Shown: one piece after another, positions 6,747 through 12,460 of the stretch
Layout of the letters: each line of letters starts with the position of its first letter
Numbering within the stretch: the stretch's first letter is position 1
Assembly: GCA_036500225.1 (NCBI GenBank)
Contig: DASYCJ010000075.1
Coordinates: 1 to 14,734, forward strand
Source of the DNA: DASUBN01 sp036500225
GTDB taxonomy: Bacteria; Pseudomonadota; Gammaproteobacteria; Natronospirales; REEB76
Reading direction: 5' to 3'
Length of the DNA stretch: 14,734 bases
The notes under the pieces: model-generated
The model's input: the letters and a program-made list of their open reading frames with translations, nothing else
The model's database searches: none
What the model was told of the DNA's origin: nothing
Position numbers and translations under genes: made by a program

Positions 6747-7223
6747 TCAATCCCGGTGCAGCAGCTTGTCGGCGCCGGAACCGAGTTCCCTGCGGTAGCT
6801 GAAGCCCACGCCTGCGAGCACCAGCATCAACGCGGAACCCACCACGAAGTCCATGAGCCGTACCGTGGGGCTGCGGGGCTTGCCCTCGATCACCTCGTAG
6901 ACGGTGTGTTCGCAGTTGCGCCACACATAAGAATACGCATGCGGATGGGCGACGATGCCGGAGGCGCGCTCCATGACTTCGGCGCGGGTCTCGGGATTCG
7001 AATGGGCCACGTACACTTCGCGGCCGCAGGCGAAGACCTTGAAAGTGGTGACACGCTCGCCCACACCGAGGCCAGGGCTATTGTGCAGCACCTTGTCGTC
7101 GCCGAGATAGACCCCGAGGTGCCAGATGCTGCTCTTGTGGCGGCGCAGCACGTCACCCGGTTTCAGGTCCGCGGTCATCTCATCGTCGAGCAGGATCCAG
7201 TGGGGTTCGAAGACGGTGGTCAT
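6747..7223 (-). CDS. LRAT-domain (lecithin:retinol acyltransferase-like, NlpC/P60 superfamily) protein with C-terminal membrane anchor
   Basis: The 158-residue protein carries the LRAT signature. The LKPGDVLRR entry block is followed by HLGVYLG (His35) and VLHN (His47), and then by RNCEHTV with the presumed nucleophile Cys104. This NCEH box and the upstream histidines are the catalytic layout of LRAT/H-rev107-type thiol acyltransferases and phospholipases. A hydrophobic helix at about 127-143 (VVGSALMLVLAGVGFSY) probably anchors the enzyme to the membrane, as in eukaryotic relatives. Acyl transfer on lipids is a family-based inference; the bacterial substrate is unknown. The ATG at 7223 lacks a Shine-Dalgarno site but has a TATACT box 6 nt upstream, suggesting a leaderless transcript. 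The VOC gene follows 2 nt after its stop, so the two are probably made together. Confidence 0.88.
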   Translation of the reverse strand: MTTVFEPHWILLDDEMTADLKPGDVLRRHKSSIWHLGVYLGDDKVLHNSPGLGVGERVTTFKVFACGREVYVAHSNPETRAEVMERASGIVAHPHAYSYVWRNCEHTVYEVIEGKPRSPTVRLMDFVVGSALMLVLAGVGFSYRRELGSGADKLLHRD

Positions 7224-7229
7224 GGCGGA

Positions 7230-7235
7230 AGTATA
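7230..7235 (-). promoter_or_regulatory. Candidate -10 box (TATACT) of a leaderless promoter for the LRAT-domain gene
   Basis: TATACT on the minus strand matches five of six consensus bases and is separated from the ATG (7223) by only TCCGCC. The expected start of transcription therefore coincides with the A of the start codon. No good -35 element is visible, so this is a moderate call. Confidence 0.4.
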
Positions 7236-7273
7236 GATAGAGGCCCGCTACGCGACACATCGACTTAACCTCT

Positions 7274-7291
7274 GACACGATGGCTCGTGTC
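7274..7291. promoter_or_regulatory. Perfect 7-bp inverted repeat in the divergent LRAT/beta-flower intergenic region
   Basis: GACACGA (7274-7280) and TCGTGTC (7285-7291) flank a 4-nt centre TGGC, and the stem can extend by a wobble pair and a C-G pair. It lies about 50 bp upstream of the LRAT-domain gene and about 120 bp upstream of the rightward gene. No T tract follows. An operator shared by both genes, or an RNA hairpin, is plausible. Confidence 0.45.
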
Positions 7292-7370
7292 GGCGATATG
7301 AAGGCGAATTTCACGAACATTTACTTTAATAGGGGTTTTATGGAGGACTGCGTGATTTATAGTCACCGGG

Positions 7371-7402
7371 CTCTGAAGCAGAGAGACGTCGGCTGCGAGC
7401 CG
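7371..7402 (+). promoter_or_regulatory. Two tandem triloop hairpins just before the ribosome site of the beta-flower gene
   Basis: CTCTG-AAG-CAGAG (7371-7383) and CGGCT-GCG-AGCCG (7390-7402) are two adjacent perfect 5-bp hairpins with 3-nt loops. They end at the AAGGCGGA ribosome site, about 12 nt before a TTG start codon, and could influence translation initiation. Confidence 0.35.
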
Positions 7403-7413
7403 AAGGCGGAATC

Positions 7414-7716
7414 TTGAAATGGACTTGGACCTGGTCCGGTAAGTCATTCGGTTACTGGGATGGCGAAGACTTATGGACTCATCTCGGTAAGCATGTGGGG
7501 CGTCGCGTCGGCGACCACATCCACGCTCCCAACGGCAGATACATCGGCGAAGTGATGGGTAATGAACGCCTGGCGACGAACAAGGCCAAGGCGGGTGAGA
7601 TTGGCCCCATCTATCTGCGTTGCGCCACCCGTACGAGTCAGCCCTGCCTCAGTGACGATGCGGCGCATCCACGCTACCCCGGCTTCGATGACTTCCCGCA
7701 TCCGGACGAGCTCTGA
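7414..7716 (+). CDS. Small 4-fold beta-flower-like protein
   Basis: The 100-residue protein contains short repeated strand-turn units: SFGYWDGEDLWTHLGKHVG, then DHIHAPNGRYIGEVMGNERL. The G-x-x-x-G-x-x-G spacing with 'DLW', 'HIHAPNGRYIGE' and 'NERLATN' is what I recognise from the '4-fold beta flower' domain family, small proteins of unknown role. A hydrophilic tail rich in Pro, Asp and His follows. The start is TTG (7414), supported by AAGGCGGA about 4-8 nt upstream; the nearby ATG at 7419 is out of frame and stops after seven codons. There is no signal peptide, so a cytoplasmic location is likely. The gene is divergent from the LRAT gene and converges on the DUF924 gene with an 8-bp gap. Confidence 0.75.
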   Translation: MKWTWTWSGKSFGYWDGEDLWTHLGKHVGRRVGDHIHAPNGRYIGEVMGNERLATNKAKAGEIGPIYLRCATRTSQPCLSDDAAHPRYPGFDDFPHPDEL

Positions 7717-7724
7717 CGCCCGAC

Positions 7725-8297
7725 CTAGAAGTATCCACCTCGATCCAGATATGCCTGCTCTTCGGCAGTGTTGTCGCGGCCGAAGACATGGTTGCGCCCG
7801 GGGAAGCGGCCGTACCTCTGCACGATGTCCCGATGCTGCTTCGCGGAGTCCAGGAATCCCTGCAACGTCCCCCGCTCTTCTGGAGTCATCGCCTCCGCGA
7901 GCCGGGTGAAGAGTTCCAGGCTCCGGTCCTGGAGAGCCCGGTCTTCTGCATGCATGAAAGGCATGTAGAGGAAGCCGCGTTCGGCATGAGTCACCTGCCC
8001 ATCGAAACCCCTGGCGATGGCGCGCTCAGCGATGGGCAGTGCAAGGGCGGCTTGCTCGTAGCCCTGCCGTTGCTTGCGATGGAGCTGCATGGAGAACTGA
8101 TCCAGCAACACCACCAGGGCGACGCAACTCTGCGCCGAATCCTCCCAGGAGCGAAGCCTGCTTGCCACCGCATCGGCGTGATCGCCTGAGAAGCGCTCGC
8201 GCACTTGCCGATCTGCGTCGGGGCTTGCGCCGAACCAGAGCTTCGGCCCTGCCGCCTGACCGAACCAGAAATCGAGTATCTCGCGATAGCGTTCCAT
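7725..8297 (-). CDS. DUF924 family protein
   Basis: The 190-residue protein matches the DUF924 pattern from end to end: N-terminal ILDFWFG, WFGASPDADRQVRERF, the central LVVLLDQF box, FLYMPFMHAED, and the C-terminal HRDIVQRYGRFPGRN followed by ending residues EEQAYLD. The family is all-helical (TPR-like) and biochemically uncharacterised. One oddity is that the usual LLDQFPRN box reads LLDQFSMQ (residues about 64-71). AGGAGG sits 7 nt before the ATG at 8297, which makes the start secure; a second out-of-frame ATG lies 4 nt upstream. The gene begins 21 bp after the stop of the TVP38-like gene on the same strand, so the two are probably co-transcribed. Confidence 0.93.
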   Translation of the reverse strand: MERYREILDFWFGQAAGPKLWFGASPDADRQVRERFSGDHADAVASRLRSWEDSAQSCVALVVLLDQFSMQLHRKQRQGYEQAALALPIAERAIARGFDGQVTHAERGFLYMPFMHAEDRALQDRSLELFTRLAEAMTPEERGTLQGFLDSAKQHRDIVQRYGRFPGRNHVFGRDNTAEEQAYLDRGGYF

Positions 8298-8318
8298 GCA
8301 TGGACCTCCTGCTACGGG

Positions 8319-9041
8319 TCACCTGCCCCGATCGAATGGCCAGCCGGCATGTAGCAACCCCCGGCGCTGCAATAGATGGATGAGCGCAGGCGTGAGACAC
8401 AGTAGAGCCAGCAGAGCCAGGGCTGCGATGCTGGCTGGTGACATTAGGTCATGGGCGGACTTGAGGGTGGCGAGGTTAGCGCCCACGTTGCAGTAGATCA
8501 AGGCGTCGGCGCTGATGCCCACGAGGGTCAAGAGCAGGAAGCGAATTGAAGCGATGTCCGTCAGTCCGAACAGGATGTTGGTGAGCCAGAACGGGAATCC
8601 CGGCACCAGGCGCAGGAATAGCAGATAGCTATCCTCGTGCCGATCGAAACCCTTCAGCAATCGTTGGGCACTGCGGTGCCCCTTCAGACGGGCGCGGACG
8701 AAGTCCTGTGCCAGATAGCGCACCACCAGAAGGGCCAGGGTCGCGCCCAGGGATGTGGCGAGGATCATGAGCAGGCTCCCCACCCAGCGACCGAAGACCA
8801 TGCCGGATACCAGCATCAGCGCCGCGGAGATCGGCACGCTCAAGGCCACCAGGGCGATGCAGGTGCCGGCCACCAGGAACAGTGACTCCCAGTAGTGAGC
8901 GGACACCAACTGCATCAGCGCATCGCGATGGCCGCGCAGGGATTCCACGGATAGCCAATGCCGGCCCGCGACGTAAATAGCTAGGACCAGGACGAGGGCG
9001 GCGATGGAGAGGATGAGCCGAAACCGGCCGCTGCGTGTCAT
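8319..9041 (-). CDS. TVP38/TMEM64 family (VTT/DedA superfamily) membrane protein
   Basis: The 240-residue polytopic protein has hydrophobic segments at about 8-25, 54-80, 85-110, 140-160, 166-190 and 203-225. Its VTT-domain core includes SAALMLVSGMVFG, then GSLLMILATSLGATLALLVVRYL, then LRLVPGFPFWLTNILFG. These are the hallmark blocks of TVP38/TMEM64 proteins, related to DedA and to eukaryotic TMEM41B/VMP1 lipid scramblases. A role in inner-membrane lipid homeostasis is therefore a family-based inference. The frame is open to 9218, but that extension is Ser/Cys-rich and not membrane-like, so the ATG at 9041 was chosen; it has GAAGG only one base away, so its initiation signal is weak. It is upstream of, and probably co-transcribed with, the DUF924 gene. 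Confidence 0.9.
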   Translation of the reverse strand: MTRSGRFRLILSIAALVLVLAIYVAGRHWLSVESLRGHRDALMQLVSAHYWESLFLVAGTCIALVALSVPISAALMLVSGMVFGRWVGSLLMILATSLGATLALLVVRYLAQDFVRARLKGHRSAQRLLKGFDRHEDSYLLFLRLVPGFPFWLTNILFGLTDIASIRFLLLTLVGISADALIYCNVGANLATLKSAHDLMSPASIAALALLALLCLTPALIHLLQRRGLLHAGWPFDRGR

Positions 9042-9269
9042 GCCTTCGAGTCTAAGCTCTATGGCCGGCAGGACAGAACCGGACTTTACATTGGTGAAAG
9101 ATGAGGCTTTGCCTGCCTCAGAAGTGATACTGGACTCCCACGGAGCAGGGTCACATCGAACGTCCCGTCCTTGGAATCGCCGACATTGAGGTACGCAAGG
9201 CAGATGCGTGCTGGGCACGCAGGCGATGCTGGACGAGCTCGCCCGCTTCGAACGGGGCTAAGACGTATA

Positions 9270-9896
9270 TCAGGAAGAGAGGGTCCCGGTCGGCTGAGTC
9301 ACGCTGCGGGGCACCCACCACCACTCCGCGAATACCAGGTTGGGCACCCAACACAGCCAGGAGACAGTGATGTACACCGGCTCGAAGGGCAGACCGGCGG
9401 CCAGACTGAGGGGGAGATAGATACGCAGAGTGACAGCCGCCAGGGTGAGCGCGTAACTGCGAATCATCCACTGACGATGCTGGACGACGTGCCTGGCGCG
9501 TATGTGCCGATAGGCATTCAGCGTGCTGCCTATCCACAGAACTGCCAGTAGGCCGAAACCAAAGTGTGTGGGTATGCCGCCGGTGGAACGCAGCGCCAAG
9601 GCGAACGCTGCTCCTCCGCCGATCAGTACCGCTATCACGTAACACCGGCCCAACCAGCGATGCAGGTTCAGACGACGATTCCGCAGCGCGGTGTTGAACT
9701 GGAAAGCGCCGGTGGCAAGGGCGGTCGCCCCGCCAGCGAGATGCAGGATCACTGCGATGGGGACGCTGCCGAAGAGCGCCTGGATGAAGGGCGTGCGCAG
9801 ATGCGGAGCGCCGAGCATGGTGAGTGCATAGCCCGTGATGGCGAGCGCGAACAGGCACATCACGGCCCAGCCGGAAGTCTTAGCTTTGGTCCCCAT
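9270..9896 (-). CDS. DUF2306 domain-containing membrane protein
   Basis: The 208-residue protein has six or more hydrophobic segments. It carries the DUF2306 hallmarks HLAGGATALATGAFQF (His52), LHRWLGRCYV (His79) and HVVQHRQWMIRSYAL (His136, His140). The conserved histidines inside or next to membrane helices resemble haem- or metal-binding membrane proteins, but the family has no proven function. The ATG at 9896 is preferred because AGGGGGCGGCG lies directly upstream; an in-frame start at 9992 would add a segment overlapping the regulatory region. A perfect dyad CGATAC-CC-GTATCG at 9924-9937, 28 bp upstream of the start, suggests control by a dimeric repressor. The gene is separated by 133 bp from the operon ending at 10030 and is probably its own unit. 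Confidence 0.88.
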   Translation of the reverse strand: MGTKAKTSGWAVMCLFALAITGYALTMLGAPHLRTPFIQALFGSVPIAVILHLAGGATALATGAFQFNTALRNRRLNLHRWLGRCYVIAVLIGGGAAFALALRSTGGIPTHFGFGLLAVLWIGSTLNAYRHIRARHVVQHRQWMIRSYALTLAAVTLRIYLPLSLAAGLPFEPVYITVSWLCWVPNLVFAEWWWVPRSVTQPTGTLSS

Positions 9897-9923
9897 CGCC
9901 GCCCCCTTTCCCCAAGTCGTAAT

Positions 9924-9937
9924 CGATACCCGTATCG
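9924..9937. promoter_or_regulatory. Perfect dyad CGATAC-CC-GTATCG upstream of the DUF2306 gene
   Basis: Two 6-bp arms with a 2-bp centre lie 28-41 bp before the DUF2306 start codon, where a promoter is expected. Shape and position fit the operator of a dimeric repressor or of a TetR/MerR-type regulator, but no regulator gene is nearby. Confidence 0.45.
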
Positions 9938-10029
9938 TCACGGGGAGTTTAGCCCCAAAGATCCAGAGCCACCTTAATACCGACCGGCTCAAGCCAAGAA
10001 AATCCTGGCCAATTCAATTCGTACCGTGA

Positions 10030-10464
10030 TCAAGGGGACGGCGTGGCGGCGTCGAACCACTTATGGATGGCATCTACCGCGGCCGTATCCCGGCCCGCGT
10101 AATCCACGGCTGCGCCGCCAGGCACGTCGCGGTAGGTGATGGCGATCTGACTCGGTTTGATGGCTTTGAGGTACAGCGTGCCTGGCATAGCTTTGCCGTG
10201 GGCCTTGCTGTGATCCAAATAATCGCCGTTGCCGAAACGCACTGCCTCAGTCTCCAGGTAGGTGCGGATGGCAGAGACCAGCGCTTTGTCGTTCGGGTCT
10301 TTCGCCACTATCTGCTGGATGCCGCCGTCGGTAGTCCTCTGGAAGGCATGGGTAGAGTTGTGGGCAATAAAGGACGGAGCGTCCTTCTGCGCTACGGGCT
10401 CAGCCGCGATGGCTGTACCCAGCATGAAGCAGACGGCGATGGGAAATATGATTCCGTGACGCAT
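10030..10464 (-). CDS. Periplasmic protein of the uncharacterised family often mislabelled 'aspartate carbamoyltransferase'
   Basis: The 144-residue protein has a signal peptide (about 1-20, cleavage near TAIA-AEP). The mature part shows the family pattern: TTDGGIQQIVAKDPNDKALV, an acidic helix ETEAVRFGNGDYLDHSKAHG, then KAMPGTLYLKA, a strand ITYRDVPGGAAVDYAG and a final IHKWFDA. I recognise this from small secreted proteins carrying the database label 'aspartate carbamoyltransferase'. That label has no support here, because none of the ATCase carbamoyl-phosphate motifs is present. The ATG at 10464 has AAAGGA about 7 nt upstream and gives a good signal peptide; the longer frame to 10677 overlaps the preceding gene. 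It starts 25 bp after the stop of the Rossmann gene, making it the last gene of the four-gene leftward operon. Confidence 0.8.
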   Translation of the reverse strand: MRHGIIFPIAVCFMLGTAIAAEPVAQKDAPSFIAHNSTHAFQRTTDGGIQQIVAKDPNDKALVSAIRTYLETEAVRFGNGDYLDHSKAHGKAMPGTLYLKAIKPSQIAITYRDVPGGAAVDYAGRDTAAVDAIHKWFDAATPSP

Positions 10465-10489
10465 GATGAGTCCTTTGAAGAGTCGATTT

Positions 10490-11131
10490 CTATCTGCGCA
10501 TCGAGCCCGACAGCAAGACCATCTTGCCATTGGCGATCGAGACACTAGTAAGTAATGCCTTCGCGACCACTGACGCATGGATGGGTTTGTAGTTTGCGGG
10601 GATGAGGAAGCCCACGGCCTTCGCGATCGCTTCTCCGATGACCTCGCCCCGCCGTGCCGGTTGCCCGAGTTCCTCACGGTTCCCGACCAGCAAGGATGGC
10701 CGCGCCATGACCAGGCCCTCGAAGGGCAGCTTCGTCAGCGCCTCTTCGAGCTCCCCCTTCACGCGGCTGTAGAACACTTTCGAGCTAGCATCGGCGCCCA
10801 TGGCACTCACCAAGCCGGCCCTCTTGGCGCCTGTGGCCAATGCTGCCTTGGCCACAGCGAGATTGGCCGCATAATCCACGGCACGGAAAGCTTCCTGGCT
10901 GCCGGCGACTTTGATGGTTGTGCCGAGGGCCAGATACACCTCATGGGCGCGGGGCAAGGCCGGCAGTGCGGCGAAGTCCACCACGTGAGCCGTGAGTTTG
11001 GGATGTTGTGCCGCTGGCTTCCTCCGGCCGAGGCTGTGCACAGCGGTGACAGTCGGATCAGCCAGCAGACCTGCCAGGATCTCTCTACCGACTAAGCCGG
11101 TGGCGCCTGCGATGATGACCGTCCTTGCCAT
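10490..11131 (-). CDS. NAD(P)-binding Rossmann-fold protein (atypical SDR, epimerase/NmrA-like)
   Basis: The 213-residue protein starts with the dinucleotide-binding motif TVIIAGATGLVG (Gly9-x-x-Gly12-x-x-Gly15) of atypical short-chain dehydrogenases. It continues with VYLALGTTIKVAGSQEAFRAVDY and contains YSRVK (Tyr121, Lys125), which fits the YxxxK pair. A later PSLLVGNREE block is typical of the HTATIP2-like/NAD(P)H-binding oxidoreductase group. The protein is cytoplasmic; the substrate is unknown. GAGGGGAG about 8 nt upstream supports the ATG at 11131. It lies 13 bp after the stop of the small membrane-protein gene and 25 bp before the secreted-protein gene, so it is the third gene of an operon. 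The Arg-rich extension of the frame beyond the ATG is inside the neighbour and was left out. Confidence 0.88.
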   Translation of the reverse strand: MARTVIIAGATGLVGREILAGLLADPTVTAVHSLGRRKPAAQHPKLTAHVVDFAALPALPRAHEVYLALGTTIKVAGSQEAFRAVDYAANLAVAKAALATGAKRAGLVSAMGADASSKVFYSRVKGELEEALTKLPFEGLVMARPSLLVGNREELGQPARRGEVIGEAIAKAVGFLIPANYKPIHASVVAKALLTSVSIANGKMVLLSGSMRR

Positions 11132-11144
11132 GTGCGAACTCCCC

Positions 11145-11468
11145 TCAAGCAGCCAGATTGCCGCCGTGGAACTGGCCGAAGTTGCGGGCCGTGAATAAGC
11201 CCAAGACAAGGCCGCCCATACCTAAGACCAGGACGTGAGCGGCCGAATGCAGGTCGAAGTCACCCACGCGGCAGATGAGCACATAAGCTACGCCCAAGTT
11301 AAAGAACCCCCAGAGTACGTTCACGGTGGAGGAAGAAAGCCCTTTGCCGGGCGGCTTGGCGAAAGGAGTCTGGAAGGGGCGGCCCATCAAGCCACTGACG
11401 AGATGCGGGACGGCGTTGATGAGAAAAGCGCCACCGAAAAAATAAGAAAGATAGTGTAGCCATTCCAT
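11145..11468 (-). CDS. Small integral membrane protein of unknown function
   Basis: The 107-residue protein has about three hydrophobic segments (8-28, 47-66, 73-94). A conserved-looking block HLVSGLMGRPFQTPFAKPPG is followed by GLSSSTVNVLWGFFNLG. I have the impression of an uncharacterised bacterial membrane family but cannot name it. The ATG at 11468 lies one base after the CPBP-protease stop codon (TGA-A-ATG), a typical translational-coupling layout. The Rossmann gene follows 13 bp later. The coupling is good evidence that the gene is real and is made in step with the protease. No catalytic residues are apparent. Confidence 0.8.
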   Translation of the reverse strand: MEWLHYLSYFFGGAFLINAVPHLVSGLMGRPFQTPFAKPPGKGLSSSTVNVLWGFFNLGVAYVLICRVGDFDLHSAAHVLVLGMGGLVLGLFTARNFGQFHGGNLAA

Positions 11469-11469
11469 T

Positions 11470-12231
11470 TCAGGCGCTCCTTAATGGTGTGGAGGATGAG
11501 AGCGAACCTGCCCCCTGCTCAGACTTCAGAGAATAACTGACAAAGCCGCTACTGATGTCCATGAACGCATGCAGGAGCATGGGAAGCAGGATGGTTCCCG
11601 AGCCAATGTAGAGCGTGGCCATGACGAGGCCGATGGCGCCGGTCTTGAGGATACCTGCCACCCCTTGATAGGCATGGGCTAGGCCGAACAATACCGAGGC
11701 AAGCACCGCGGCCATCAGCAGGTCCATGTATGCGCTCAAGGCCCAAATCAGGAAACCGCGATAGAGCAGTTCTTCGGTGACGCCGGCACTGACCGAGAGC
11801 CCTACAAACCAGCGGAGCTGCTTGGGAGTGGACGGGATGATCTCGAAGACACCGGGATTCTTGGCGATGATCTTGCGCTTCCGCTCAGGGTCAAGCCTGC
11901 GGATCTTGAAGGCCTGCCATACGAACACCGCCATGATCACGGCGGCGAACAGGCAACCCGCCATGAACAGAAAATCCGGATGGACGATCAGACCCAGAGC
12001 TTTGGGCTCACGGCCCACCAGCCACCAATCTATGGCAAGAAGCAGGACCAAGCCCCAGAGCATGACCAAGGAACGCACATAGGCCTGGATGGGGTCGAAA
12101 GTGCCCGCAGCCAGCCTCTTCCGCCTCCAGGGCGTAACGACAAAGTGGCCCCAGAGCGGGAGCGCCGCCAACAATATGGCCATCAGAATGAAGTCCAAGG
12201 TGCGCAGGTTCGATGGCGCGACAGGCAACAT
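11470..12231 (-). CDS. CPBP family intramembrane glutamic endopeptidase (CAAX protease and bacteriocin-processing type)
   Basis: The 253-residue polytopic protein has N-terminal membrane segments (about 12-30, 52-72, 88-106) and a C-terminal CPBP core. The core includes the catalytic EELLYRG motif (Glu153, Glu154, Arg158), FGLAHAYQG with His186, and LLHAFMD with His221 and Asp225. The family cleaves or processes membrane-embedded substrates; in bacteria roles include self-immunity and maturation of exported peptides, and the target here is unknown. The ATG at 12231 has AAAAGG 6 nt upstream. A perfect TATAAT lies at 12261-12266, and a small inverted repeat (12234-12248) places the ribosome site in or near its loop. 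It is the first gene of a four-gene leftward operon and is coupled to the next one (TGA-A-ATG). Confidence 0.92.
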   Translation of the reverse strand: MLPVAPSNLRTLDFILMAILLAALPLWGHFVVTPWRRKRLAAGTFDPIQAYVRSLVMLWGLVLLLAIDWWLVGREPKALGLIVHPDFLFMAGCLFAAVIMAVFVWQAFKIRRLDPERKRKIIAKNPGVFEIIPSTPKQLRWFVGLSVSAGVTEELLYRGFLIWALSAYMDLLMAAVLASVLFGLAHAYQGVAGILKTGAIGLVMATLYIGSGTILLPMLLHAFMDISSGFVSYSLKSEQGAGSLSSSTPLRSA

Positions 12232-12233
12232 GT

Positions 12234-12248
12234 GTAACCTTTTGTTAC
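12234..12248 (-). promoter_or_regulatory. Inverted repeat GTAAC-N5-GTTAC overlapping the ribosome site of the CPBP gene
   Basis: On the minus-strand RNA, GUAAC and GUUAC can pair around an AAAAG loop that contains most of the AAAAGG ribosome site, 3 nt upstream of the ATG. It is short, so it could equally be an operator half-site pair or chance. Confidence 0.35.
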
Positions 12249-12260
12249 GAAGCGGTGTCG

Positions 12261-12266
12261 ATTATA
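12261..12266 (-). promoter_or_regulatory. Consensus -10 box (TATAAT) for the CPBP-protease operon
   Basis: A perfect TATAAT on the minus strand lies about 30 nt upstream of the CPBP start codon. The -35 region is weak (CTGCTG at 16-bp spacing). It overlaps a GACCC-N11-GGGTC inverted repeat (12273-12293), so activation or repression at this element is possible. Confidence 0.55.
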
Positions 12267-12353
12267 TCCGCAGACCCTACTACAGCAGGGGTCGCAGCAT
12301 GAGTCGCGGCTCGGGCTGAGGGCTTCTTCCGAGCACTGCAACCTCCCGAATTA

Positions 12354-12380
12354 TTCAGATTCTTTTCAGGATTTCTTCAG
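12354..12380 (+). promoter_or_regulatory. Three TTCAG direct repeats with exact 11-bp period (response-regulator box) before the gene at 12461
   Basis: TTCAG occurs at 12354-12358, 12365-12369 and 12376-12380, each copy 11 bp after the last. A -10-like TATGAT lies at 12402-12407, and the third repeat occupies the position of the -35 element. Tandem direct repeats at 11-bp spacing overlapping -35 are the arrangement used by OmpR/PhoB-family response regulators. Which regulator binds is not known from the window. Confidence 0.6.
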
Positions 12381-12401
12381 AAAAAGAGGATGCCTGTCCC
12401 C

Positions 12402-12407
12402 TATGAT
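12402..12407 (+). promoter_or_regulatory. Candidate -10 box (TATGAT) for the gene at 12461
   Basis: TATGAT matches five of six consensus bases and lies 21 nt after the last TTCAG repeat. The predicted -35 position reads AGAAAA, far from consensus, consistent with an activator-dependent promoter. The 5' UTR would be about 47 nt. Confidence 0.45.
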
Positions 12408-12460
12408 TCGCACTGCATAACAGGCCGCTGACTGGCTAGAGAGCCCCCACGAGGTCGAAG

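Noticed and set aside
5833..6798. Long rightward open frame (321 codons) across three genes
   Set aside because: It runs antisense through the secreted protein and VOC genes, both supported by motifs and ribosome sites, and crosses their intergenic region.
9042..9269. Short open frames between the TVP38-like and DUF2306 genes, including an upstream extension of the former
   Set aside because: No frame has a ribosome site, membrane pattern or known motif. One plus-strand stretch ending in ELARFERG looks protein-like but is too short to support even a remnant.
10030..10464. Aspartate carbamoyltransferase
   Set aside because: Proteins of this type often carry that label, but this one is a 144-residue secreted protein without ATCase substrate-binding motifs.
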